A stretch of DNA of 64,000 nucleotides from Paenibacillus paeoniae (lineage in GTDB: Bacteria; Bacillota; Bacilli; Paenibacillales; Paenibacillaceae). The notes under the pieces were generated by a model. The model had not been told where the DNA came from and searched no databases. It saw only the letters and a program-made list of their open reading frames with translations. This document shows, piece after piece, positions 34,574 to 41,375 of this stretch. A program made the position numbers and the translations under genes. The stretch spans positions 186,001 to 250,000 of the forward strand of contig NZ_QUBQ01000002.1 in NCBI RefSeq assembly GCF_003388735.1, in the 5' to 3' direction. Position 1 is the stretch's first letter, and every line of letters begins with the position of its first letter.

Positions 34574-34603
34574 AATCATCCATTAGTATAAAAAATCATC
34601 CAT
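34574..34603 (-). promoter_or_regulatory. direct repeat upstream of the MacAB-like operon
   Basis: AATCATCCAT occurs twice (34574-34583, 34594-34603), exactly 20 bp or about two helical turns apart, 124-153 bp before the first ATPase gene. Direct repeats on one DNA face are typical of response-regulator sites. No regulator gene is adjacent. Confidence 0.4.
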
Positions 34604-34673
34604 ATTTATCAATCTTCTGTCATGGCTTCATCTATTTAATCATGCTTTACTCGCGTTACTAACCGCCCCACAA

Positions 34674-34718
34674 CAAAAAAAAGCTTCCAGCTTGCGTCCC
34701 GGCAAGTCTGAAAGCTTC
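34674..34718 (-). terminator. terminator of the PadR-ABC exporter operon
   Basis: Minus-strand AGCTTTCAGACTTGC pairs with GCAAGCTGGAAGCT, followed by eight or more T. Lies 27 bases after the exporter stop. Confidence 0.9.
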
Positions 34719-34744
34719 TTATTCTCCTACTTTAGGCTTAATGG

Positions 34745-36580
34745 TCAATGCCCATTCGCTACCGGAAACTGCATATCGTACAGCTCACTGTATCTGCCGC
34801 CTCTCGCAAGTAACGAGGTATGGGTGCCATGCTCCTCGATTCGCCCATTCTCCAGCACATAGATGCTATTGGCTTGCTGAATCGTGGACAAGCGATGGGC
34901 AATGACGAGACATGTGCGTCCGTTGAGCAGCTCCGCCAGCGCAGTCTGAATCATTTGCTCCGACTCCGTATCCAGGGAGGCGGTGGCCTCGTCCAAAATG
35001 ATCATTTTCGGATTTTTGAGCAGCGCTCTCGCAATGGACAGCCGCTGCTTCTGACCGCCGGACAGCTTGACGCCCCGTTCGCCGATCTGCGTGTCGTAGC
35101 CTTCCTTGAAACTCTCGATAAATTCCGCGGCATGCGCAGCTTTCGCTGCAGCCATTACCTCTTCATCCGTCGCATTTTGGTTGCCATAGCGAATGTTCTC
35201 CCCGATTGAGCCGTTGAACAACACAATATCCTGAGTCACAATACCGATCTGCTCCCTCAGAGAATCGAGCTTAACATCGCGCACATCGTAGCCGTCAATC
35301 GTGATGCTTCCTTCCCCCACCTCGTAGAATCTCGTAATCAAGTGGGCAATCGTCGTTTTGCCTGAACCGGATGAGCCGACCAGCGCTGTCACTTCGCCAG
35401 GCTGTAGCTCCAGCTCGAATTCGCTTAGCACCTCGCCATCCCGGTTGCCCGAATACGAAAACGTCACATCGCGAAACTGGATATGGCCTTTCATCGAAGG
35501 CAGCTCGACTGCGCCGGGTTTATCCGTTATTTCCGGCTCCGTATTCATCACCTCGACGATTCGTTCATACGCGGCAGCCGCTTGTTGTATGGAATTGAGA
35601 ATACGGCTGAAATGACGGACAGGATTTTGCAATAGCCGCAGGTACGCGATAAAAGCGACGATTGTACCAACTGTCATCGTTTCTTTCATCGCCAGCCATG
35701 CACCGAATACAAGTACGATTGCCAGCCCTACAAAATTAATAAAATCAATAATGGGCTCGTAAGCCGCACGCAAGCGGGTCACCTGCACGTTCGCATCCAT
35801 ATTGCGCTGCGTCCTCTCGGAGAAACGCCCCGACTCATATTCCTCTGCTGTGAAGGATTTGATCATGCGAATGCCTGTTAACGTGTTTTGCAGATGGTCG
35901 CTGACATCGGCTAGCGACTCTTGAACCTTCCGGAACGACGAACGGATGCGTTTGCCGAATACACGGGTAGTCAGAATCATGAATGGAAACGTGGCGAGCA
36001 GCATCAAGGTCAGCTTCCAATCCATAAACATCATATAGACGGCAATGGCGGTAAATGTAAACACGTCCGTAAACAATTGCATCATGCTGGACGAGATCAG
36101 CTGCTGCAATACGCTGACGTCATTCGTGACCCTCGACATTAGGTCGCCCGTCCGATTGCGGTCATAGTAGGCAACATCCAGTCTCTGCAGATGGCGATAC
36201 AGGTCATTGCGCAGCCGATACAGCACCTTTTGTCCAATCGCCGCCATAACCGAGGTGCTTAAATAACGCAGCAAGCCGAGCAAGAGAGCCGCACCGATAA
36301 TACCGGCGCCGATATAAAATAATTGGTTGAACAGCTTCTGTTCAATAACGGTATCGATCGTATATTTGGTCAGCTGCGGCACGACAAATTCAAGCATTGA
36401 GATTAGAATTATGCAGGTCAAAGCGGTAATAAGCGCCTTCCATTCTGTACGGGCGTGTTCGAAGATACGCAGAAACATGGTATAAATGCTCGCCGGCTTT
36501 ACCTTTTCCCCTGTACCGAATTTGCGAGCCACCATGCCTCTAGCAGGACTTTGGTAACCTCTCTCTCCCAGCATGCTCAT
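34745..36580 (-). CDS. ABC exporter with fused TM and ATPase domains
   Basis: 611 aa half-transporter: six TM helices (~45-340) and an ATPase domain with Walker A GSSGSGKTT, Q-loop VTQDIVLFN, signature LSGGQKQR and Walker B IILDEATASLD with catalytic Glu. All motifs are standard, so it most likely works as a homodimer (BmrA/MsbA-like) exporting drugs or lipids. The start overlaps the padR stop in an ATGA arrangement, giving tight coupling. Confidence 0.9.
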   Translation of the reverse strand: MSMLGERGYQSPARGMVARKFGTGEKVKPASIYTMFLRIFEHARTEWKALITALTCIILISMLEFVVPQLTKYTIDTVIEQKLFNQLFYIGAGIIGAALLLGLLRYLSTSVMAAIGQKVLYRLRNDLYRHLQRLDVAYYDRNRTGDLMSRVTNDVSVLQQLISSSMMQLFTDVFTFTAIAVYMMFMDWKLTLMLLATFPFMILTTRVFGKRIRSSFRKVQESLADVSDHLQNTLTGIRMIKSFTAEEYESGRFSERTQRNMDANVQVTRLRAAYEPIIDFINFVGLAIVLVFGAWLAMKETMTVGTIVAFIAYLRLLQNPVRHFSRILNSIQQAAAAYERIVEVMNTEPEITDKPGAVELPSMKGHIQFRDVTFSYSGNRDGEVLSEFELELQPGEVTALVGSSGSGKTTIAHLITRFYEVGEGSITIDGYDVRDVKLDSLREQIGIVTQDIVLFNGSIGENIRYGNQNATDEEVMAAAKAAHAAEFIESFKEGYDTQIGERGVKLSGGQKQRLSIARALLKNPKMIILDEATASLDTESEQMIQTALAELLNGRTCLVIAHRLSTIQQANSIYVLENGRIEEHGTHTSLLARGGRYSELYDMQFPVANGH

Positions 36581-37158
36581 TTGCCCTCCGTCAATCCGTG
36601 CAAAGCGTCTCTTAACTCGTGCAAAATAACGCGCAGACGCTCCGCTTTAGCCCCATCCTCCATCGCCGCCCTCTCTGCTGCCTTCAACTGGTGAAACAGC
36701 TCTTTCCCAGCAGGAGTCAGCCTGCGATTACGGCCGCGGCCACGCGTTGGCCATTGTTCTTCCTCCGCAACAGGATGTCCAACGGACTCCAAGCATCGAG
36801 CGTTGTCCACAGTTGCATCTATCCGCTCTTCCCGTTCCTGCTGCAGGAACGCTTGGCCGTCTTCCGTTATTTCAAATATCTTTTTCCCTGACTCCTTCTT
36901 CGAGGAAACAAAGCCCTGATCACTTAATAACTGGAGTGTCGGATAGATGGAGCCAGCAGATGGCTTATAGGTGCCGGCCGATTGCTCCTCCAAAAGTTTG
37001 ATCATTTGATAACCATGCATAGGCTCTATCATCAACAATTCCAGCAGGGCGTATTTCACGCCGCCTCTCGAAAAAAACCTTCTGCCGGAAGAACTCCATT
37101 CTCTGCCGTCTTCATGGTGCAAAAACAATTGCTCGTCCTCGTTCCAATCTATATTCAT
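36577..37158 (-). CDS. PadR-family transcriptional repressor
   Basis: 193 aa. PadR winged helix at ~32-110 (VKYALLELLMIEPMHGYQMIKLLEE; YKPSAGSIYPTLQLLSDQGFVS; KIFEITEDGQAFL). The C-terminal helical part is longer than usual, with an Arg-rich loop, and may form the dimer. ATG 37156-37158 follows GGTGAT. It is the first gene of a two-gene operon with the ABC exporter; two identical palindromes upstream make autoregulation likely. PadR exporters of this kind respond to drugs, but the inducer is unknown. Confidence 0.9.
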   Translation of the reverse strand: MNIDWNEDEQLFLHHEDGREWSSSGRRFFSRGGVKYALLELLMIEPMHGYQMIKLLEEQSAGTYKPSAGSIYPTLQLLSDQGFVSSKKESGKKIFEITEDGQAFLQQEREERIDATVDNARCLESVGHPVAEEEQWPTRGRGRNRRLTPAGKELFHQLKAAERAAMEDGAKAERLRVILHELRDALHGLTEGK

Positions 37159-37177
37159 CAATTACATCACCCTTTTG

Positions 37178-37221
37178 CGATATATCGTATTGTCTCACCA
37201 TTATTCTATACGATATATCGT
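37178..37221 (-). promoter_or_regulatory. two CGATATATCG operators before padR
   Basis: CGATATATCG occurs at 37178-37187 and, within ACGATATATCGT, at 37210-37221. Centres are 33 bp apart, three helical turns. They bracket the likely padR promoter. Confidence 0.7.
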
Positions 37222-37281
37222 TAACTTACAATAAAGAAAAACTCTACTCCTTGATGACAGGCTCCCCTCACAAAATATAAA

Positions 37282-37320
37282 TAAAAAAACAGCTCGCATC
37301 TGGATAGATACGCGCTGTTT
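37282..37320 (-). terminator. terminator of the AEC transporter gene
   Basis: Minus-strand AAACAGCGCGTATCT pairs with AGATGCGAGCTGTTT, followed by TTTTATTTAT. Confidence 0.85.
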
Positions 37321-37328
37321 GAATTTCA

Positions 37329-38261
37329 TTACACCTCAATCCGCAGGAAGAAAATGACCGCAGTAACGGTAAATATGCTAATAAGCGTGGAGACAAATAC
37401 CGTCTGGGAAGCAAACTCCTTCTCATTATCGAACTCCACCGCGAGCAAGACGCTGCTAAGTGAGGTCGGCACCGCAGAGGAGACGATCAAAGCGGCAGCC
37501 GTTAGCTTGTCCAGGCCCATAAGCCATACAATCAGCCATGCAAGGGCCGGTCCCGCGATGAGCCTGAGAAAACCGGATAAGCCGACATCGATCATATGCG
37601 GACGGCTAATCCGCCACTGCATGCTGCCCAGCTGAACGCCGAGCGTAATGAGCGCCGTCCCGATAAACGCATCCGCCAGATATCCGATCGGCGTCGCAAT
37701 GGGCTGCGGAATAGGCACCTCGAAGCCGCGCAGCAGAAAGGCTAGCGGTATGACATAAATGACAGGCATCGACAGGATAGTCTTCCATACCTGCCGCATA
37801 TCCGTCTTATGAGCATTGACGCTGTATACTCCATATGTATTAGGCACCAGCGACTGCGTCATCATAATCAGTACCTGGATCGCCAGCGTCTCCTTGCTGC
37901 CTGCAAAAGCCAATTGGTTCAGCGGCACGCCATAGTTGGCGCTATTATAGAACAACACGCTGTTGCGCATCGCGCTTTTCATGCTGGGCTCATAGCCTCT
38001 CGCTCGAATTGCCGCCTCCACCAAAATGTACTGCCCAGCCATAAAAATGACGAAAAACAGCATCACCTGGCCAATCACACTAACCGAAATAGCCGTCCGA
38101 TAGATAAGATCAAACATAATAGCGGGTGAAAACAAATAAAAGTTAAGCTTGGACAGCGTCTTAATATCCAGTGAAAAAGCGCGCTGCAATACGATGCCAA
38201 GCGCGACCATAATTCCCATTGGCACTACGTTTGTCACTAAGATGTGAAAAAAAATGCTCAT
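37329..38261 (-). CDS. AEC-family (auxin efflux carrier-like) permease
   Basis: 310 aa with about ten TM helices. Marks of the family: N-terminal VPMGIMVALGIVLQRAF, the SKLNFYLFSPAIMFDLIYR segment, NYGVPLNQLAFA and the C-terminal SAVPTSLSSVLLAVEFDNEKEFAS. AEC carriers move organic acids or amino-acid-like anions in bacteria; substrate unknown. The ribosome site is weak (AGGA). Has its own promoter and terminator. Confidence 0.85.
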   Translation of the reverse strand: MSIFFHILVTNVVPMGIMVALGIVLQRAFSLDIKTLSKLNFYLFSPAIMFDLIYRTAISVSVIGQVMLFFVIFMAGQYILVEAAIRARGYEPSMKSAMRNSVLFYNSANYGVPLNQLAFAGSKETLAIQVLIMMTQSLVPNTYGVYSVNAHKTDMRQVWKTILSMPVIYVIPLAFLLRGFEVPIPQPIATPIGYLADAFIGTALITLGVQLGSMQWRISRPHMIDVGLSGFLRLIAGPALAWLIVWLMGLDKLTAAALIVSSAVPTSLSSVLLAVEFDNEKEFASQTVFVSTLISIFTVTAVIFFLRIEV

Positions 38262-38314
38262 GGCTGCATCCTGCTACTTTCCGATAGAAGTTGCGCTTTA
38301 ATACGCTGGTTATC

Positions 38315-38343
38315 ATTCTAAACCTGACCAGCTCTCTCGTAAA
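38315..38343 (-). promoter_or_regulatory. sigma-A-like promoter of the AEC gene
   Basis: Minus strand TTTACG (38338-38343), 17-base spacer, TAGAAT (38315-38320), 53 bases before the AEC start codon. Confidence 0.5.
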
Positions 38344-38438
38344 GAAGCAGTTGTCCATGCATGCGAACATTTTGAGATTCTGATGGATGCTAGCACCCTC
38401 TTTTTCAATGGATGGAACATCCCCTGCTCATCTCTCAT

Positions 38439-38621
38439 TCATTTCTTCTTCTGGCTTCCCTCCCTAGACTTCAGGACATCAAATCGGCTTCGTTCTGTCC
38501 GGTCAATTTGAACAATTTGCCCATCATGTACGGTAATTTGCACCGTACCATATCCCAGGCCCTGCACTTGTCCGATAATTCGCTTCAACCATACGTCGCT
38601 CACTTCAACTGTGCGTCCCAT
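38439..38621 (-). CDS. yezD: YezD family protein (DUF2292)
   Basis: 60 aa. The core LGYGTVQITVHDGQIVQIDRTERSRF matches the short YezD/DUF2292 family. Such proteins are often coded next to sulfate or cysteine assimilation genes; the molecular role is unknown. ATG 38619-38621 lies eight bases after GAAGGAGG. No sulfur gene is adjacent here, but a Cys-rich leader ORF precedes it on the same transcript, which supports a sulfur link. Confidence 0.85.
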   Translation of the reverse strand: MGRTVEVSDVWLKRIIGQVQGLGYGTVQITVHDGQIVQIDRTERSRFDVLKSREGSQKKK

Positions 38622-38648
38622 TCCAACATCCTCCTTCAGCATCCATAC

Positions 38649-38759
38649 CTAACTAAAACAACATGCATCATCCTTCAACCCGATGCAAACCGCAAAAAAG
38701 ATGCATATCCCCCTTGTCCGACTGCGCGCGCTGCACATTCGCTCTAACAAAGAAAACAT
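38649..38759 (-). CDS. Cys-rich leader peptide upstream of yezD
   Basis: 36-codon frame inside the long untranslated leader of yezD. ATG 38757-38759 has GGAG four bases upstream. The peptide begins MFSLLERMCSARSRTRGICI and has five Cys (9, 19, 25, 33, 34), with the CC pair three codons before the stop. It ends 27 bases before the yezD start. Cys-rich leader ORFs in front of sulfur genes work as cysteine-responsive attenuators in mycobacteria; the same is inferred here. The ribosome spacing is short, and translation is unproven. Confidence 0.5.
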   Translation of the reverse strand: MFSLLERMCSARSRTRGICIFFAVCIGLKDDACCFS

Positions 38760-38833
38760 ACATCTCCATGTGAATGGTCAATGCATTTATATAACCAATA
38801 ATACCAAGTGTTTTAGTTTGATTTATGAACCTT

Positions 38834-38862
38834 ATCTTAGCATCGCCACTACTAGTTGTCAA
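38834..38862 (-). promoter_or_regulatory. strong sigma-A promoter of the leader-yezD transcript
   Basis: Minus strand TTGACA (38857-38862), 17-base spacer, TAAGAT (38834-38839). Transcription would begin near 38827, giving a leader of about 200 bases before yezD that includes the Cys-rich ORF. Inverted ATGCATC/GATGCAT segments in the leader could form alternative hairpins. Confidence 0.7.
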
Positions 38863-38889
38863 TAAATCGGTAGTGAGCCGCCCCTTCGA

Positions 38890-40392
38890 TCATCCTGCCG
38901 AACGCGACGACGGCTTGCTTTCAGACAGATGCTTCAGCCCGGACACCAGCTCGTCCAATCGGATGTATTCCTGCACCATCTTCGCGATCTTCATATGCTG
39001 GGTCTCCATACTCGCCAGCACTTCCTCTACCGAAGCCATATTTTGCTGTGTCGTTGAGGCGATGCTATTGATTTCCCCAGCCATTGTCCCATAGCGCTGG
39101 TTCAATTTCTCGGCAAATTCGCCAACATGCATCGATTGCTCGCCCGTCCGCTTCGCATTTTCATTCATGCCTTCAAATAGCTCTCGCGCTTGGCGAGTCA
39201 CTTCGCTGCTCTTGATAACCGTCGTTTGTTCTTGCTCCACATGAGAATAAACATCGTTGATCCCTTTGCGGATAGAGGAGAGAATACTGCCAATCTCATT
39301 GGTTGATCTGCGCGAATGATCCGCCAGCTTGCGTACTTCGCCGGACACCACTGCAAATCCTCTGCCGTGCTCGCCTGCTCTGGCCGCCTCGATGGCAGCG
39401 TTCAATGCAAGCAAGTTCGTCTGCTCCGCAATATCGCTGATCGTATCTACGATGCTTGTTACCTGTTCATTCTGGTGCTGGAGCGATTGCATCATGGCGA
39501 CGGTTCCTGCAATCATGCTCCGCAGTTCTTCCATCTCCGTAGACAAGACATCCATCTGGGACTTGTTCTCTTCGGTAAGCTGAACATTTTCCTCCGAATA
39601 GCTGCGAAGAAGCGTTGCGCCTTCCAGCAAACGCTTGATGCCTTGCTCGATCTGCTGCGCCGAGTCATTGATCGTCAGCACGTTGCCGGTCTGCTTCTCG
39701 ATAGCTGTCGTCATCTCGCCGAAGGTACCCGTCACTTCGCGGGAGATTACGCCAGTTGAATGCGCGTGCTCCTGCTGTTCGCGGCTGAACTCCGTAAGCA
39801 CCCCAATCGAATTGCGCAGTTGAGAGAGCAATTCCTCGGCAAGCTCCTTCGAAGCAAGTGCTTCACGCTGCCGCTCGGTCACTTCTTTCTGCAGACGCTG
39901 ACTGAAGTGAGCGGAGAATGCAAGGCCAATCGTAGCGAAAGCCAGATACAAATAAAGATAAGCAAGTGACTCGCCCGGGAATAGTCGTTCCTGCAATTCC
40001 GGAACAAGGAACAAATAGGTACTTAATGCGGCTCCCAGAATTCCGGTGAAAATAATAGGTTTATAATCCGAATAAAGTGTCATGATAGCCAGATTGACGT
40101 AAACGAGAAAATACGTGCTTACGATCGGATTGGGATCAGACAATATGAGCAACGAGACGATGATCGTCAAGTTGCAAGGCACTAAATATTTGACATACTT
40201 GCTGCCCATTTTCTTATAAGTCATAAGCGTAGCCGTGCCGCACAGCACCGCGCCTACACCGGCAAGCAACAAGACAAGCTCCATGCTCAAACCTATGACG
40301 ATGTCGGTCAATATGCCAAGTCCGAGCAATCCCCATACGATTTTGACCAGGAGCCTGTTTCTCTTGTCCAACTCTGTTAACCCCTCAATCAT
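38890..40392 (-). CDS. chemoreceptor (MCP) with six-TM membrane sensor
   Basis: 500 aa. Six closely spaced TM helices (~14-180) with only short loops, no extracellular ligand domain and no HAMP. The cytoplasmic signalling domain (~200-490) has the hairpin tip [25 protein letters not shown] then [15 protein letters not shown], which binds CheA/CheW. A sensor buried in the membrane suits a hydrophobic or membrane-borne signal. ATG overlaps the stop of the upstream acyltransferase gene by four bases (ATGA), so the two are made together. Confidence 0.9.
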   Translation of the reverse strand: MIEGLTELDKRNRLLVKIVWGLLGLGILTDIVIGLSMELVLLLAGVGAVLCGTATLMTYKKMGSKYVKYLVPCNLTIIVSLLILSDPNPIVSTYFLVYVNLAIMTLYSDYKPIIFTGILGAALSTYLFLVPELQERLFPGESLAYLYLYLAFATIGLAFSAHFSQRLQKEVTERQREALASKELAEELLSQLRNSIGVLTEFSREQQEHAHSTGVISREVTGTFGEMTTAIEKQTGNVLTINDSAQQIEQGIKRLLEGATLLRSYSEENVQLTEENKSQMDVLSTEMEELRSMIAGTVAMMQSLQHQNEQVTSIVDTISDIAEQTNLLALNAAIEAARAGEHGRGFAVVSGEVRKLADHSRRSTNEIGSILSSIRKGINDVYSHVEQEQTTVIKSSEVTRQARELFEGMNENAKRTGEQSMHVGEFAEKLNQRYGTMAGEINSIASTTQQNMASVEEVLASMETQHMKIAKMVQEYIRLDELVSGLKHLSESKPSSRSAG

Positions 40393-40961
40393 CTAACATT
40401 CACCCGTTCCTCAATAGTTAATAGCGTAGGATAACTTAGCCAATCATAATTTTCCTTATGACGGTATATGTCCTCCATATGAAACAATACAGGAACGACA
40501 TAGTCGCCTTTATAAAAAACTTTTTCTCCTACTTTCTCTAGCGGTACTTTAAACGTAATTCTGAGCGCGCGAAGAAAGACCGGCTCCAGCAAAGAGACGA
40601 AATACTTCATTCCTCTCTTCTCCGCACAGTATACGGCAGCTGACAAAATATCCGACAGCATCGTTCCTTTACTTCTATACATTTTAAGCAAAGCAATCTT
40701 ATCAATCTCCGCTACGGCTCCCACTGCTGATTGTACCTTTGGATGGTCGTGGAAAGGCGCAATTTCATTCATGGGACTTCGAGCTATATCGTAAGGCTTA
40801 ATCTCAGCTGTACCTCCTCCGTATCCTTCTGTCGTCAGAATTAGATACTTGTCCAGAACATGATCCGCGAACTCCAACTCGTAGCCTTTTTCTCTCCATA
40901 CGGTTGTCCATATGCCGTTGAACATGGCCAGCTCCAGCTCATTCTCCACTTCCTTAAACAT
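40389..40961 (-). CDS. LuxI/FeeM-like GNAT acyltransferase
   Basis: 190 aa GNAT-fold protein. The C-terminal half follows the LuxI pattern: AEIDKIAL (like ELSRFAV, with Glu85), a helix [13 protein letters not shown], then [28 protein letters not shown], which parallels the KVP..RIG..K..GD.. segment of LuxI. The N-terminal half has [11 protein letters not shown] and [20 protein letters not shown], where LuxI has RYxVF and GxxRLLPT. Several Arg residues conserved in homoserine-lactone synthases are replaced (Arg104 by Lys88, for example), so the acceptor is probably different, as in FeeM N-acyl amino acid synthases. A precise product cannot be given. Ribosome site weak. First gene of a unit with an MCP. 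Confidence 0.6.
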   Translation of the reverse strand: MFKEVENELELAMFNGIWTTVWREKGYELEFADHVLDKYLILTTEGYGGGTAEIKPYDIARSPMNEIAPFHDHPKVQSAVGAVAEIDKIALLKMYRSKGTMLSDILSAAVYCAEKRGMKYFVSLLEPVFLRALRITFKVPLEKVGEKVFYKGDYVVPVLFHMEDIYRHKENYDWLSYPTLLTIEERVNVR

Positions 40962-41010
40962 GAATCTCTTAACATGCTCCTTCCTTGATTAATTATTAAA
41001 TTATCGATAT

Positions 41011-41057
41011 AAAACAGGAATGATCTGTATATTTATCGGTTTAACAACTCCTGTTTT
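41011..41057. repeat. inverted repeat overlapping the sigma-D-like promoter
   Basis: AAAACAGGA (41011-41019) and TCCTGTTTT (41049-41057) are perfect inverted arms 29 bases apart. The right arm covers part of the -35 and spacer, the left arm lies just past the start point. It could be a repressor dyad or, in RNA, a weak hairpin. The rest of 41060-41308 holds nothing recognisable. Confidence 0.45.
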
Positions 41058-41059
41058 TA
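41033..41059 (-). promoter_or_regulatory. sigma-D (flagellar/chemotaxis) type promoter
   Basis: Minus strand TAAA (41056-41059), 15-base spacer, ACCGATAA (41033-41040). The sigma-D consensus is TAAA-N15-GCCGATAT. Only one base of the GCCGATAA core differs, and spacing is exact. It lies 72 bases before the acyltransferase start and would drive that gene and the MCP with the motility regulon. Confidence 0.65.
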
Positions 41060-41308
41060 ATAATTTAAAAATTAATGCTTATAAAATTGCCTATTTCGAC
41101 TTATTTTCTTTCCATTGTTTATACAAGTTCAAAACTTATGACGTGACCATCCATACTGTGCGCCGCTAGATTGCTATTATTAGAAGGTTCGGGTTGTACA
41201 TAACCATAACAATCCCTCGATTTTGTGGTCAAATGCTATTTTCCGAAATTCCGCTTGCGGGCCGCAAAAAATAAGGCGCTTCTTCTAAGTTGTCGCGTTG
41301 CTGAAACG

Positions 41309-41359
41309 AAAAAGGACCACCTTGAACAAACGGCTTGCCGCCGCCCTTCAAGATGGTCA
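41309..41359 (-). terminator. terminator of the heterodimeric ABC operon
   Basis: Minus-strand GACCATCTTGAA pairs with TTCAAGGTGGTC around a GC-rich interior, followed by CTTTTT. Lies 17 bases after the stop at 41376. Confidence 0.85.
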
Positions 41360-41375
41360 TCCCGTATTAAATCCA

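Noticed and set aside
38668..38862. 64-residue frame in the yezD leader
   Set aside because: It begins upstream of the promoter start point and has no ribosome site; the overlapping 36-codon Cys-rich frame is better placed.
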